Origin: a virus
Reading direction: 5' to 3' (one strand)
Length of the DNA stretch: 35,097 nt
IMG/VR virus record: IMGVR_UViG_3300025889_000432
Span: 1 to 35,097 of that record
This document shows positions 1 through 6,401 of this stretch, one piece after another. Numbering within the stretch: the first letter of the stretch is position 1; each line of letters opens with the position of its first letter. The translations under genes were made by a program, and so were the position numbers. Under the pieces are notes generated by a model, which did no database searches, was not told the DNA's origin, and was given only the letters and a program-made list of their open reading frames with translations.

Positions 1-156
1 AGAATACAACCATCAATGTCAGAATGTCTTAAAGGTAAAAGAGTAGCCACTAGGGCGGATAAACCAAATATACAATATAAATGTATTAAATCTAAAGCAG
101 AACTTGAGACAAATATAGATGGATCTTTCTCTATTAAATCATTAATACTAGAATAA
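1..156 (+). CDS. 3' end of an unrecognised phage gene (partial)
   Basis: An open frame enters at base 1 and ends at the TAA at 154-156, giving 51 residues of C-terminus. It is mixed charged and polar (SECLKGKRVA, then KSKAELETN) with no motif I recognise and no membrane segment. Its stop overlaps the ATG of the next small gene by one base (TAATG), the junction style used throughout this operon, so I take the frame as real. The beginning lies outside the window and no function can be given. Confidence 0.6.
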   Translation, partial: RIQPSMSECLKGKRVATRADKPNIQYKCIKSKAELETNIDGSFSIKSLILE

Positions 157-236
157 TGGAATTTTTTTTACCTATCAACACTATAGTAGCCATGGTTGTA
201 GTAATATTTTTAATAATGTATACACTTAGACCATGA
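156..236 (+). CDS. 26-residue single-span membrane peptide
   Basis: ATG at 156 shares its A with the previous TAA, and the TGA at 234-236 overlaps the next ATG (ATGA). The product is 26 residues: a short polar N-terminus, about 17 hydrophobic residues (IVAMVVVIFLIMY, roughly 9-22) and a TLRP tail with one Arg. This fits one transmembrane helix with a short cytoplasmic tail. It lies one gene upstream of the endolysin, so a lysis role (small holin, pinholin or holin modulator) is possible but not shown. The coupling on both sides argues for a real gene despite its size. Confidence 0.55.
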   Translation: MEFFLPINTIVAMVVVIFLIMYTLRP

Positions 237-877
237 GCTATTTAAACGCAAACATACCAGTGCAATACGCACAGATTAGAAGGGAGTACTTATATGATCT
301 TAAAAAACATCATGGAGAAGTTGAAGACTGCGCTATATTTGGTTTATCGGCTATTACTGGGCGTTCCGTACTTTTTCATTGTATTATGGAAAATGGAGCT
401 GTCTACTATCGTCTACCGATATCTGCATTCATTCAAAGAGGCTTTAAACCGAATGATGTTCCTAAACGTAGGCTTGATGAGTTGGTTTTATGGAACTGTT
501 TTAGTTACTATCCTGCTGTTACTTCTTGGGACATTTTAGATGGTCAAGCAGGTAAATACATCGGTAAAGATAAAAAGTGGCATCCAGGTGCTTATCTTTT
601 TACTGTGGATTTTGCTCATCCTGAATCTAATATACTAGATACTGATCATTCAGAAATACCACAAGAGCATAAATGTGCACATGTATTAGCTTTAGATGAT
701 GGTAACTATGCAGCACAACCTAACAACAGGTTGATTTGGGACATTCCATCATTTACAGTTAAAGATGAAATACCAGACTGGAAGGTACAAACTAATGAGT
801 GGAATGTAGAAGATTCTAGAAAATGGAAAACAGAAGATACAGATAATTTTTTTTATGAAATAGAGGAGAAAAAATGA
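233..877 (+). CDS. Conserved phage protein of unknown function (214 aa)
   Basis: The product is 214 residues, starting at an ATG that overlaps the preceding TGA and ending four bases into the endolysin gene. It begins MSYLNANIPVQYAQIRREYL, a start I associate with a conserved marine phage protein without an assigned role. The sequence is soluble and aromatic-rich, with a His/Trp-containing middle (SYYPAVTSWDIL, then WHPGAYLFTVDF) and an acidic, Trp-rich C-terminus (DWKVQTNEWNVED) that looks flexible. There is no signal peptide or membrane helix and I see no catalytic motif. Its position between a membrane peptide and the endolysin does not settle whether it is structural or lysis-related. Confidence 0.85.
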   Translation: MSYLNANIPVQYAQIRREYLYDLKKHHGEVEDCAIFGLSAITGRSVLFHCIMENGAVYYRLPISAFIQRGFKPNDVPKRRLDELVLWNCFSYYPAVTSWDILDGQAGKYIGKDKKWHPGAYLFTVDFAHPESNILDTDHSEIPQEHKCAHVLALDDGNYAAQPNNRLIWDIPSFTVKDEIPDWKVQTNEWNVEDSRKWKTEDTDNFFYEIEEKK

Positions 878-1344
878 AATTAACAGCTAACATAACTTTA
901 GACGAGCTTACCAAATCTCAGATTAGTGAGAGGAAGGGAATACCGAACAATCCTAATCCAACACAGATAGAAAATTTAAAATCACTGGCAGTAAATATAT
1001 TACAACCAGTACGTTCTCATTTTGACAAACCATTAATTATATCTAGCGGGTTCCGATCTGCTCAGCTTTGTGTAGAAATTGGAAGTTCAGTTAACAGCCA
1101 ACACGTGGCAGACGACAAAGCTGCTGCGGCAGATTTTGAAATACCTGGTGTAGACAATAAAGAATTAGCTCACTGGATCAAATCAGAGTTAGAATATGAC
1201 CAGCTCATATTAGAATTTTACAAGGATAACGAACCGACATCGGGATGGATTCATTGTAGTTATTCAACTGATCAAAACAGAAATCAATCATTAAGAGCAC
1301 AAAGAATAGAGGGCAAGGTGACATACACACCTTGGTTAGAATAA
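874..1344 (+). CDS. Endolysin-like peptidase, M15 family
   Basis: This 156-residue protein looks like a Peptidase_M15_3-type zinc peptidase, which cleaves peptidoglycan cross-links or stem peptides at lysis. Visible features are ISSGFRS (56-62), a zinc motif SQH with His77 followed by Asp87 in AAAADFE, and the third ligand region GWIHCSY with His127. That matches the His, Asp and His of the family. The spacing from His77 to Asp87 is three residues longer than the usual SxHxxGxAxD, because of an inserted DDK-like segment. There is no signal peptide, so a holin would be needed; small membrane proteins at 156 and 27364 are candidates. SD-like AGAGGAGAAAA precedes the ATG. Function is confident at family level; the exact bond cleaved is unknown. 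Confidence 0.88.
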   Translation: MKLTANITLDELTKSQISERKGIPNNPNPTQIENLKSLAVNILQPVRSHFDKPLIISSGFRSAQLCVEIGSSVNSQHVADDKAAAADFEIPGVDNKELAHWIKSELEYDQLILEFYKDNEPTSGWIHCSYSTDQNRNQSLRAQRIEGKVTYTPWLE

Positions 1345-1345
1345 T

Positions 1346-1480
1346 ATGGCAATAACTAGAGGTTCAATACCTGCACAAATAGATGGCAAACTCAGAGGAG
1401 CTAGAGATGAAAAAAAGAAAAAACGAAGAGTTATCGCAGCCATCAAACGTAAATCCAATAGCAAAAAGTCTAAGGTCTAG
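1346..1480 (+). CDS. Small basic protein (44 aa), unknown
   Basis: A frame opens two bases after the endolysin stop and encodes 44 residues beginning MAITRGSIPAQIDG, then a run of Lys and Arg (DEKKKKRRV, KRKSNSKKSK). MAITR-type starts on short Lys-rich proteins are familiar from marine phages. It overlaps the next small gene in another frame for about 74 nt, which is unusual even here, so one of the two could be spurious. I favour both because each has a plausible N-terminus and compositional logic. Nucleic-acid binding or virion association would suit the charge but is a guess. Confidence 0.45.
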   Translation: MAITRGSIPAQIDGKLRGARDEKKKKRRVIAAIKRKSNSKKSKV

Positions 1481-1589
1481 CGCATTCAAACCGAAAGTGG
1501 TACAATCAAAGAAGTTGTACAACCGTAAAAAGGAGAGAAATAACACTCTTAATGCGGCCGCTAAGTTATGGATGATAGAGAAAAAGTAA
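1407..1589 (+). CDS. Small conserved phage protein with NPIAKSLRSSAF motif (60 aa)
   Basis: I start this gene at ATG 1407 rather than the in-frame ATG 1383, because AGAGGAG at 1394-1400 lies six bases before it. The product is 60 residues, very basic, with a central NPIAKSLRSSAFKPKVVQSK block followed by LYNRKK. Similar NPIAKALRS/KLYNRK short proteins occur in marine phages and in alphaproteobacteria, where no function is known to me. It overlaps the preceding 44-aa frame by 74 nt and the following gene by 22 nt. The recognisable motif makes this the more credible of the two overlapping frames. Confidence 0.65.
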   Translation: MKKRKNEELSQPSNVNPIAKSLRSSAFKPKVVQSKKLYNRKKERNNTLNAAAKLWMIEKK

Positions 1590-1744
1590 ATAAAAATAGA
1601 GTCATCAAGTATGTTCAAGAAAAATTTGAAGATGCTAAACAGATGACTATGTTTAAATTTCTTAGACAAGAGGTCGATATCAACGGCACAGGTACAAATA
1701 AATATAGAATTAAATTTGGACCAAACAAAGGAAAAGTATTATGA
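1568..1744 (+). CDS. Small hypothetical protein (58 aa)
   Basis: ATG at 1568 leads to 58 residues ending in a TGA that overlaps the next ATG (ATGA at 1741). The sequence is charged and probably folded: MDDREKVNKN, then an amphipathic segment KYVQEKFEDAKQMTMFKFLRQ cut by VDINGTGTNKYRIKFGP. No domain is recognised. Its start overlaps the end of the upstream basic gene by 22 nt. The tight junctions support it as expressed, and role is unknown. Confidence 0.6.
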   Translation: MDDREKVNKNRVIKYVQEKFEDAKQMTMFKFLRQEVDINGTGTNKYRIKFGPNKGKVL

Positions 1745-1947
1745 CAAAATTATGTCCTAGAGGTAAAGCAGCTGCTAAAAGAAAATTTTCAGTTTATCCT
1801 TCAGCTTATGCAAATGCTTATGCTTCTAAAATATGTGCAGGTAAAATTAAAGATCCTTCTGGTAAAAAGAAAAAAGATTGGGGTCCTAAAAAAATGCGAG
1901 GTGGAGGAATAGCATTAAGAGGCACAAATTTCAAAGGTGTTTTTTAA
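1741..1947 (+). CDS. Lys-rich protein with KRKFxVYPSAYAN motif (68 aa)
   Basis: This 68-residue protein has LCPRGKAAAKRKF followed by VYPSAYANAYASKIC (about 4-31). I recognise this motif from small proteins of marine phages and giant viruses, often found next to or fused with DUF5872 proteins. It is followed by a GKKKKDWGPKKMRGGG tail. The two Cys residues (about 5 and 32) flank the conserved block. The neighbouring gene carries a DUF5872-like segment, consistent with a paired role. No biochemical function is established for the family as far as I know. Start and stop overlap both neighbours by four and one bases. Confidence 0.75.
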   Translation: MTKLCPRGKAAAKRKFSVYPSAYANAYASKICAGKIKDPSGKKKKDWGPKKMRGGGIALRGTNFKGVF

Positions 1948-2522
1948 TGTCTAAACGAGGAACATGCTGGGTTGGTTATGAACAAAAAGGCATGAAGAAA
2001 AAAGGAAATAAGATGGTTCCAAATTGTGTACCTGCAGGAATGAAAAGTGGTGGACTTAAAGAATGGTTTAGACAAGATTGGGTAGATATTGGATCTAAGA
2101 AAAAAGGTGGAGGATTTAAAAAATGTGGAAGAAAATCTGCAAGTGGATCAAAACGAAAGTATCCAAAGTGCGTGCCTGCTGCAAAAGCAGCAAGTATGAC
2201 AGACTCCCAGAGACGGAGTGCCGTTGCAAGAAAAAGAAGTAAAGCACAAGGTGTCGGTGGTAAACCAACAAACGTTAAAACAATATTAAAAAGAGACGTT
2301 GGTGGAGATGTTAATATGTATCCAAAAGGTAAATTTTCCTTAAATTTTTTTCAAACAAAAGGAACTAAAGCCGATAAAGACGATAATTTAATTACGGTAT
2401 TTAGAGATTCCAAAGCTAAGTTTAATCCTGAATTAAGTTATGATAAGATATATAAAAAATCAGAAGTAGGTATTGGTATAAACAAAGATAGAATTAGAGT
2501 AGGGTTTAAAAAGAGATTTTAA
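1947..2522 (+). CDS. DUF5872-like Lys/Cys-rich protein (191 aa)
   Basis: The product is 191 residues in three parts. The N-terminus (1-35) has two Cys in a CWVGYEQKGMKKKG...NCVPAG pattern. The middle (about 38-110) has LKEWFRQDWVDIGSKKKGGG, then KKCGRK, YPKCVPAAKA and MTDSQRRSAV, which fits the DUF5872 pattern of a Trp-rich start and Cys-containing KCGRK/YPKC elements. The C-terminus (about 125-191) has MYPKGKFSLNFF and ends GFKKRF, and may form beta strands. The protein is strongly basic. A DNA- or capsid-binding role fits the charge but is inference. It shares one base with the upstream gene. Confidence 0.75.
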   Translation: MSKRGTCWVGYEQKGMKKKGNKMVPNCVPAGMKSGGLKEWFRQDWVDIGSKKKGGGFKKCGRKSASGSKRKYPKCVPAAKAASMTDSQRRSAVARKRSKAQGVGGKPTNVKTILKRDVGGDVNMYPKGKFSLNFFQTKGTKADKDDNLITVFRDSKAKFNPELSYDKIYKKSEVGIGINKDRIRVGFKKRF

Positions 2523-2524
2523 TT

Positions 2525-3223
2525 ATGGCAACATCAGGATCAACATCATTTAATTTAAACATCGATGAAATCATTGATGAAGGCTACGAAAGATGTGGCC
2601 TAAGACCTATGGCTGGTTATGATTTAAAAACAGCTAGAAGATCTTTAAATTTATTATTTGCCGACTGGGGAAATAGAGGTGTTCACCTTTGGAAAGTTGA
2701 ATTGAATGAGCAAGCTCTAACAGCAGGAACGGCAACTTACACAGTTGCCTCAAATGTAAACGATGTTTTAGAAGCTTATATTTCTACTACAGCTGCTGCT
2801 GGTGATGGTCCAAACACTCAGGATGTTGCATTAACTAAAATAGATAGATCTGCTTATTCAGCTTTACCAAATAAATTAGCTACAGGTCAACCATCGCAAT
2901 ATTATGTGGACAGACAAACAACACCTAAAATAAGTTTATACGTTGCACCTGATGCTTCAACTTACACAACTTTAAAATTTTATACTATAAACAGAATAGA
3001 AGATGCTACAGCTTATAATGATCAACAAGCAGATGTAGCTTACAGATTTTTACCATGTATGTGCGCAGGTCTTGCTTATTATTTATCAATGAAAAAAGCA
3101 CCTGAAAGAATTGAAGCTATGAAATTAATTTACGAAGACGAACTTAAAAGGGCTTTGGATGAAGATGGACAGAGAACATCATTATATGTTTCTCCACAAT
3201 CGTACTATCCAAATTTATCATAA
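2525..3223 (+). CDS. Head-tail adaptor-like structural protein (232 aa)
   Basis: The 232-residue product starts MATSGSTSFNLNIDEIIDEG and continues with ERCGLRPMAGYDLKTARRSL and LLFADWGNRGVHLWKVE. This helix-rich beginning is typical of a podovirus adaptor or tail-tubular family seen in marine phages. A beta-rich middle (about 60-160, TYTVASNVNDVLEAYIST, then ISLYVAPDAST) and a helical end (YRFLPCMCAGLAYYLSMKKA) complete it. Such proteins form the ring below the portal that connects head and tail. A second adaptor-like gene with similar architecture follows at 3839. Assignment rests on my reading of the pattern, not on an alignment. Confidence 0.7.
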   Translation: MATSGSTSFNLNIDEIIDEGYERCGLRPMAGYDLKTARRSLNLLFADWGNRGVHLWKVELNEQALTAGTATYTVASNVNDVLEAYISTTAAAGDGPNTQDVALTKIDRSAYSALPNKLATGQPSQYYVDRQTTPKISLYVAPDASTYTTLKFYTINRIEDATAYNDQQADVAYRFLPCMCAGLAYYLSMKKAPERIEAMKLIYEDELKRALDEDGQRTSLYVSPQSYYPNLS

Positions 3224-3432
3224 TGGCAGGACTATTTGCGAATCCATTAGCTCAAAAAGCTTTTTCTTATCTAATGAACAAAGCTGGTTTCGATGCAAGG
3301 AAAGCAATTAATTTAGTAACTGAAAAAATGAGTGATAACCAGGGACTTTTAAAGTTAATGAAACAGTATGGTTTTAAACCTACAAAGATGACGACAGTTG
3401 AAAAAAAAATAGGATCAGGAGGTAAAAAATAA
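3223..3432 (+). CDS. Small hypothetical protein (69 aa)
   Basis: This 69-residue, helix-prone protein starts MAGLFANPLAQKAFSYL and ends in a flexible GSGGKK tail. It shares single bases with both neighbours (TAATG at both ends), showing translational coupling inside the head-tail gene block. There is no membrane segment beyond a mildly hydrophobic N-terminal helix. Function unknown; a minor structural or assembly protein would suit its place. Confidence 0.7.
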   Translation: MAGLFANPLAQKAFSYLMNKAGFDARKAINLVTEKMSDNQGLLKLMKQYGFKPTKMTTVEKKIGSGGKK

Positions 3433-3839
3433 TGGCTAAATACGCAAACGGTAATAGATCACAAGCAATATCAGATAGAAGTGGACAAGCATTTCCATAT
3501 CAAGAAATGGTTACAGAATGGAATGGTTCTTTTGTACACATATCTGAATTTGAAGAAAAGCATCCACAAATTAGAAGAAAAAGAGTAACAGCTGATGCTA
3601 TTGCTTTGCAAAAAGTAAGACCACAAAGATTTCAACAACCTATTCAACCTTTTACTAGTGATATTACAATCGCTAGTTCTGGAGGTACGATGGTAGGAGT
3701 AGCTAACCTAACATTACCAGGTCAATTTGGTTTTATAACTCAAGGTTCTAGTGAAATGAAACCAGCAGATCCATCTTTACAAAATAGAAGAAGACAAGCA
3801 ATTACAGAAGTTGGAAAAGTAATTATAGGAATATCATAA
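3432..3839 (+). CDS. Hypothetical structural-region protein (135 aa)
   Basis: The product has 135 residues. An N-terminal polar part (SDRSGQAFPYQEMVTEWNGS) contains HISEFEEKHPQ, and a middle VRPQRFQQPIQPFTSD leads into a Gly/Thr-rich beta-like stretch (TIASSGGTMVGVANLTLPG). AGGAGGT lies a few bases before the ATG, giving a strong ribosome-binding site. It sits between two adaptor-like genes, so a virion or connector role is likely, but I recognise no named family. Confidence 0.7.
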   Translation: MAKYANGNRSQAISDRSGQAFPYQEMVTEWNGSFVHISEFEEKHPQIRRKRVTADAIALQKVRPQRFQQPIQPFTSDITIASSGGTMVGVANLTLPGQFGFITQGSSEMKPADPSLQNRRRQAITEVGKVIIGIS

Positions 3840-4492
3840 TGGCAATTACGTATACAAATTTTTTAACACAAGTAAGAAACTATACCGAAGTTGATAGTAA
3901 TGTGTTAACTGATTCTCTGCTTGATCAGTTTATAAGAAATACAGAGTTAGATATAGCTGGCCAAGTTGATTATGATGACTTAAGAAAATATGCAACTTCA
4001 CAGACAACAATCGGAAACAGGTACGTTTCTATGCCTGCTGATGCATTAGTATTAAGATCTGTTCAAATTATTAATTCTAATGTGAGAGACTTTTTAGAAA
4101 AAAGAGATACTAGTTTTATATCTGAATTTTCTCCAAATGATACAGTCACAGGAACACCGAAATATTATGCTAGTTGGGATGAAAATAATATATTATTAGC
4201 ACCAACTCCAAATGCAGCTTTTGACATACAAATTAATTATATCAAAGATGCACCACATTTTGATAGTTCAACAAATACATATATATCCCAGCATCATGAG
4301 GCTATGCTTTTATATGGAGTTTTGAAAGAGGCTTTTTCATTTTTAAAAGGACCTGAAGACCTATACAAACTCTATTCTGATAGGTATAATCAAAGTATAC
4401 AAGCTTTTGGTCTACAACAAATGGGTAGACGAAGAAGAGGAGAATATGACAGTGGAGTTCCTCGAGTAAAAATACCTTCGCCGTCACCATAA
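3839..4492 (+). CDS. Phage adaptor / tail-tubular-like protein (217 aa)
   Basis: The 217-residue product reads MAITYTNFLTQVRNYTEVDS, then LLDQFIRNTELDIAGQVDYD, a beta region with RYVSMPADALVLRSVQI, TGTPKYYASWDENNILLAPT and FDIQINYIKDAPHFD, and a helical end. This is a common podovirus pattern for head-to-tail adaptor proteins that dock under the portal: two N-terminal helices, beta sandwich, C-terminal helices. Length is typical for that class. It ends with a basic, Pro-rich tail (RRRRGEYDSGVPRVK). The next gene begins 18 bases later after a clear SD (AAGGAG). Exact equivalence to T7 gp11 is not shown. Confidence 0.75.
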   Translation: MAITYTNFLTQVRNYTEVDSNVLTDSLLDQFIRNTELDIAGQVDYDDLRKYATSQTTIGNRYVSMPADALVLRSVQIINSNVRDFLEKRDTSFISEFSPNDTVTGTPKYYASWDENNILLAPTPNAAFDIQINYIKDAPHFDSSTNTYISQHHEAMLLYGVLKEAFSFLKGPEDLYKLYSDRYNQSIQAFGLQQMGRRRRGEYDSGVPRVKIPSPSP

Positions 4493-4510
4493 ATTAATTA
4501 AGGAGATAAC

Positions 4511-4951
4511 ATGGCAATAACAACTAACGCAATCGCAAACTCTTTCAAAAAACAACTTTTGGAAGCTACGCACAATTTTAGCACTAGTGGTTCTGGTGGT
4601 AATACATTCAAATTAGCAATGTATACTAACTCAGCTACTTTAGGAAAATCGACAACATCGTACACAACTGGAAATGAAGTATCTTCATCTGGCTATACAG
4701 CTGGTGGAAGTGCACTTGTGAATACAGGAACATCTTTAGCTACAAACACAGCTATAACAGATTTTTCTGATTTATCATTTACTGGAGTTACTTTAACAGC
4801 TAGAGGTGCATTGATTTATAATGACACTGCATCTGGAGATCCAGCTGTAGCGGTATTAGATTTTGGCGGTGACAAAACTGCATCTGCAGGAACTTTCACT
4901 ATTCAGTTCCCAGCATTTACAACGAGCGCAGCTATATTGAGAATCGCATAA
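4511..4951 (+). CDS. Beta-rich virion/tail protein (146 aa)
   Basis: A 146-residue Thr/Ser/Gly/Ala-rich protein, MAITTNAIANSFKKQLLEAT then FKLAMYTNSATLGKSTTSYT. It resembles small marine-phage virion proteins encoded beside tail fibre genes. It has an N-terminal helix followed by alternating beta strands (ITDFSDLSFTGVTLTARGAL) and no Cys. A strong SD (AAGGAGATAAC) precedes the ATG after a short TTAATTAA palindrome, suggesting high expression. Likely a structural subunit or tail decoration; the precise role is unknown. Confidence 0.7.
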   Translation: MAITTNAIANSFKKQLLEATHNFSTSGSGGNTFKLAMYTNSATLGKSTTSYTTGNEVSSSGYTAGGSALVNTGTSLATNTAITDFSDLSFTGVTLTARGALIYNDTASGDPAVAVLDFGGDKTASAGTFTIQFPAFTTSAAILRIA

Positions 4952-4959
4952 TAAAAGGA

Positions 4960-5008
4960 ACCCGATGCTATGGCAGAACAAACTTACACTGTTACCGTAG
5001 CATCGGGT
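4960..5008 (+). promoter_or_regulatory. Inverted repeat around the start of the cupredoxin-like tail gene
   Basis: The left arm ACCCGATGCTA (4960-4970) and right arm TAGCATCGGGT (4998-5008) are perfect reverse complements, 11 bp, separated by 27 nt. The A of the ATG is the last base of the left arm, and the SD AAAAGGA lies immediately upstream. In mRNA the stem would occupy the SD-to-start spacer and could control initiation. The GC content of the arms is higher than the surroundings, so chance is less likely. A DNA-level role is possible but unsupported. Confidence 0.5.
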
Positions 5009-6379
5009 GATCTTTATCTTGGAGGAACTGGTAACGTATTTTATTTAGACGGTGCCAGAAATTCAACAGGCCCAGGAACCATTAATTGGGTTAGTGGAGC
5101 TTCACTAAGATTTGAACAAAGCGATGCGTCAAACAATAATCATCCTTTAATATTTTCTACAACAACGACCACAGGCGGAATTATTTCTGCTGGTGTCACT
5201 TATTATTTAGATGGTGCAAGCAACGAAGCAAACTATACTAATACAACAACTTTTAACGCAGCCACAACAAGATACATAGAAATTACACCATCTTCTCAAA
5301 CTGATTTTTATTATCTTTGTTATGTTCATGGAATTGGTATGGGCGGTATTTTTGATATTACTCAATCAACGTGGGGAGCATTAAGTTGGAGTCAAGGTAA
5401 TTGGAGTGCACAAAATGATGCAAAAGTTATTTTGACAGGTTTATCCTCTTCTTCATCAGTAGGTTCTACTACAGTTTTAGCTGACGTTAACGAAGGTTGG
5501 GGCGGAGAATTATGGGGTGAAAATAATTGGGGTGAAGTTACAGAACAAGTAGCAACAATTACAGGAATCTCTATGCAATCTACAGTTGGTGATGTTGAAT
5601 TTGCAGGAGCATCAGAAGGTTGGGGTAGACCATCTTGGAATACAAGTTCTTGGGGTATATTTGGAGATGTATTAGCAGAAGGACAACAATTAACTTTAGA
5701 AAATAACCAAGTAAGTGTAACAACAACTATAGAAGAAGGATGGGGTAGATTTACATGGGGTAACCAAGCTTGGGGTGAACCTTTTGCAACAGCTGCTACA
5801 GGTCAATCATTAACAACTTCTCAAGGTACTGCAGTAGGATTTACAGATTTTAATGCTGTACAAACAGGACAAGCATTAGGACTAACATTAGCAGCTAATT
5901 TTTCTATTCAAATTGATAATAATGTATTTGTAAATGCATCAGAAGCAACAATAAATACAACGGCTGGAACTGTAGCAGGAGGAATTGAAACAAATGCAAA
6001 TGTACCAGTAACGGGATCAAGTGCTTCGACTAGTGTAGGTCAAGTTGTAGCAGAACCTAAAATACCAGTTGATGTAACAGGCATTCAAGCTTCCTTATCT
6101 TTAGGCACAGCATCACTTGTACAAACAACTGTTGAAAGTGTTACTGGACAAGCAGCAACTTTAAGTCAAGGATCTGTACAACAAGCTTCTGTATATCCAG
6201 TAACTACTGCTGGATTATTAAATTCGTCTGCTGGCTCAACAACTCAAACAACTACAGCAAATGTACCAGTTACTGGTATAGGGTTGACAGCCTCACTTGG
6301 CACAGTTAACATTACTGCATGGAGCGAGATTAATCCTGGTGTAAATAATACATGGAGCGAGGTTGATTTAGCAGCTTAA
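4970..6379 (+). CDS. Tail/appendage protein with cupredoxin-like N-terminal motif and Trp-rich repeats
   Basis: This 469-residue protein has three regions. Residues about 1-130 look like a cupredoxin-type beta domain: NNNHPLIFST (His58), then YYLCYVHGIGMGG with Cys117, His120 and Met124, a Cys-x2-His-x3-Met arrangement like type 1 copper proteins. Residues 133-270 hold four Trp-rich units of about 41-residue period (TWGALSWSQGNWS, EGWGGELWGENNWGE, EGWGRPSWNTSSWGI, EGWGRFTWGNQAWGE). Through to the C-terminus runs a VTGxxxxxSxGxxx beta repeat, ending with two WSE units. Its place among tail genes and its repetitive Thr/Ser/Ala composition suggest a virion fibre or appendage. Copper binding is inference. 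An 11-bp inverted repeat surrounds the start codon, with SD AAAAGGA just before it. Confidence 0.75.
   Translation: MAEQTYTVTVASGDLYLGGTGNVFYLDGARNSTGPGTINWVSGASLRFEQSDASNNNHPLIFSTTTTTGGIISAGVTYYLDGASNEANYTNTTTFNAATTRYIEITPSSQTDFYYLCYVHGIGMGGIFDITQSTWGALSWSQGNWSAQNDAKVILTGLSSSSSVGSTTVLADVNEGWGGELWGENNWGEVTEQVATITGISMQSTVGDVEFAGASEGWGRPSWNTSSWGIFGDVLAEGQQLTLENNQVSVTTTIEEGWGRFTWGNQAWGEPFATAATGQSLTTSQGTAVGFTDFNAVQTGQALGLTLAANFSIQIDNNVFVNASEATINTTAGTVAGGIETNANVPVTGSSASTSVGQVVAEPKIPVDVTGIQASLSLGTASLVQTTVESVTGQAATLSQGSVQQASVYPVTTAGLLNSSAGSTTQTTTANVPVTGIGLTASLGTVNITAWSEINPGVNNTWSEVDLAA
5369..5779 (+). repeat. Trp-rich repeat units within the tail protein
   Basis: Four units, each with a WG-x4-W-x4-W spacing pattern, are encoded at about 5369-5407, 5492-5536, 5615-5659 and 5735-5779, spaced about 120-126 nt apart. 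The last three start EGWG. Between them lies one copy of the TG/SxG beta repeat. The protein sequence is conserved more than the DNA, indicating an old duplication kept by selection. Confidence 0.75.
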
Positions 6380-6401
6380 ACAATATAAAATAAAGGTAAT
6401 T

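Noticed and set aside
4493-4510. TTAATTAA palindrome before the gene at 4511
   Set aside because: An eight-base AT-only palindrome in AT-rich DNA next to an SD; no evidence that it is an operator.
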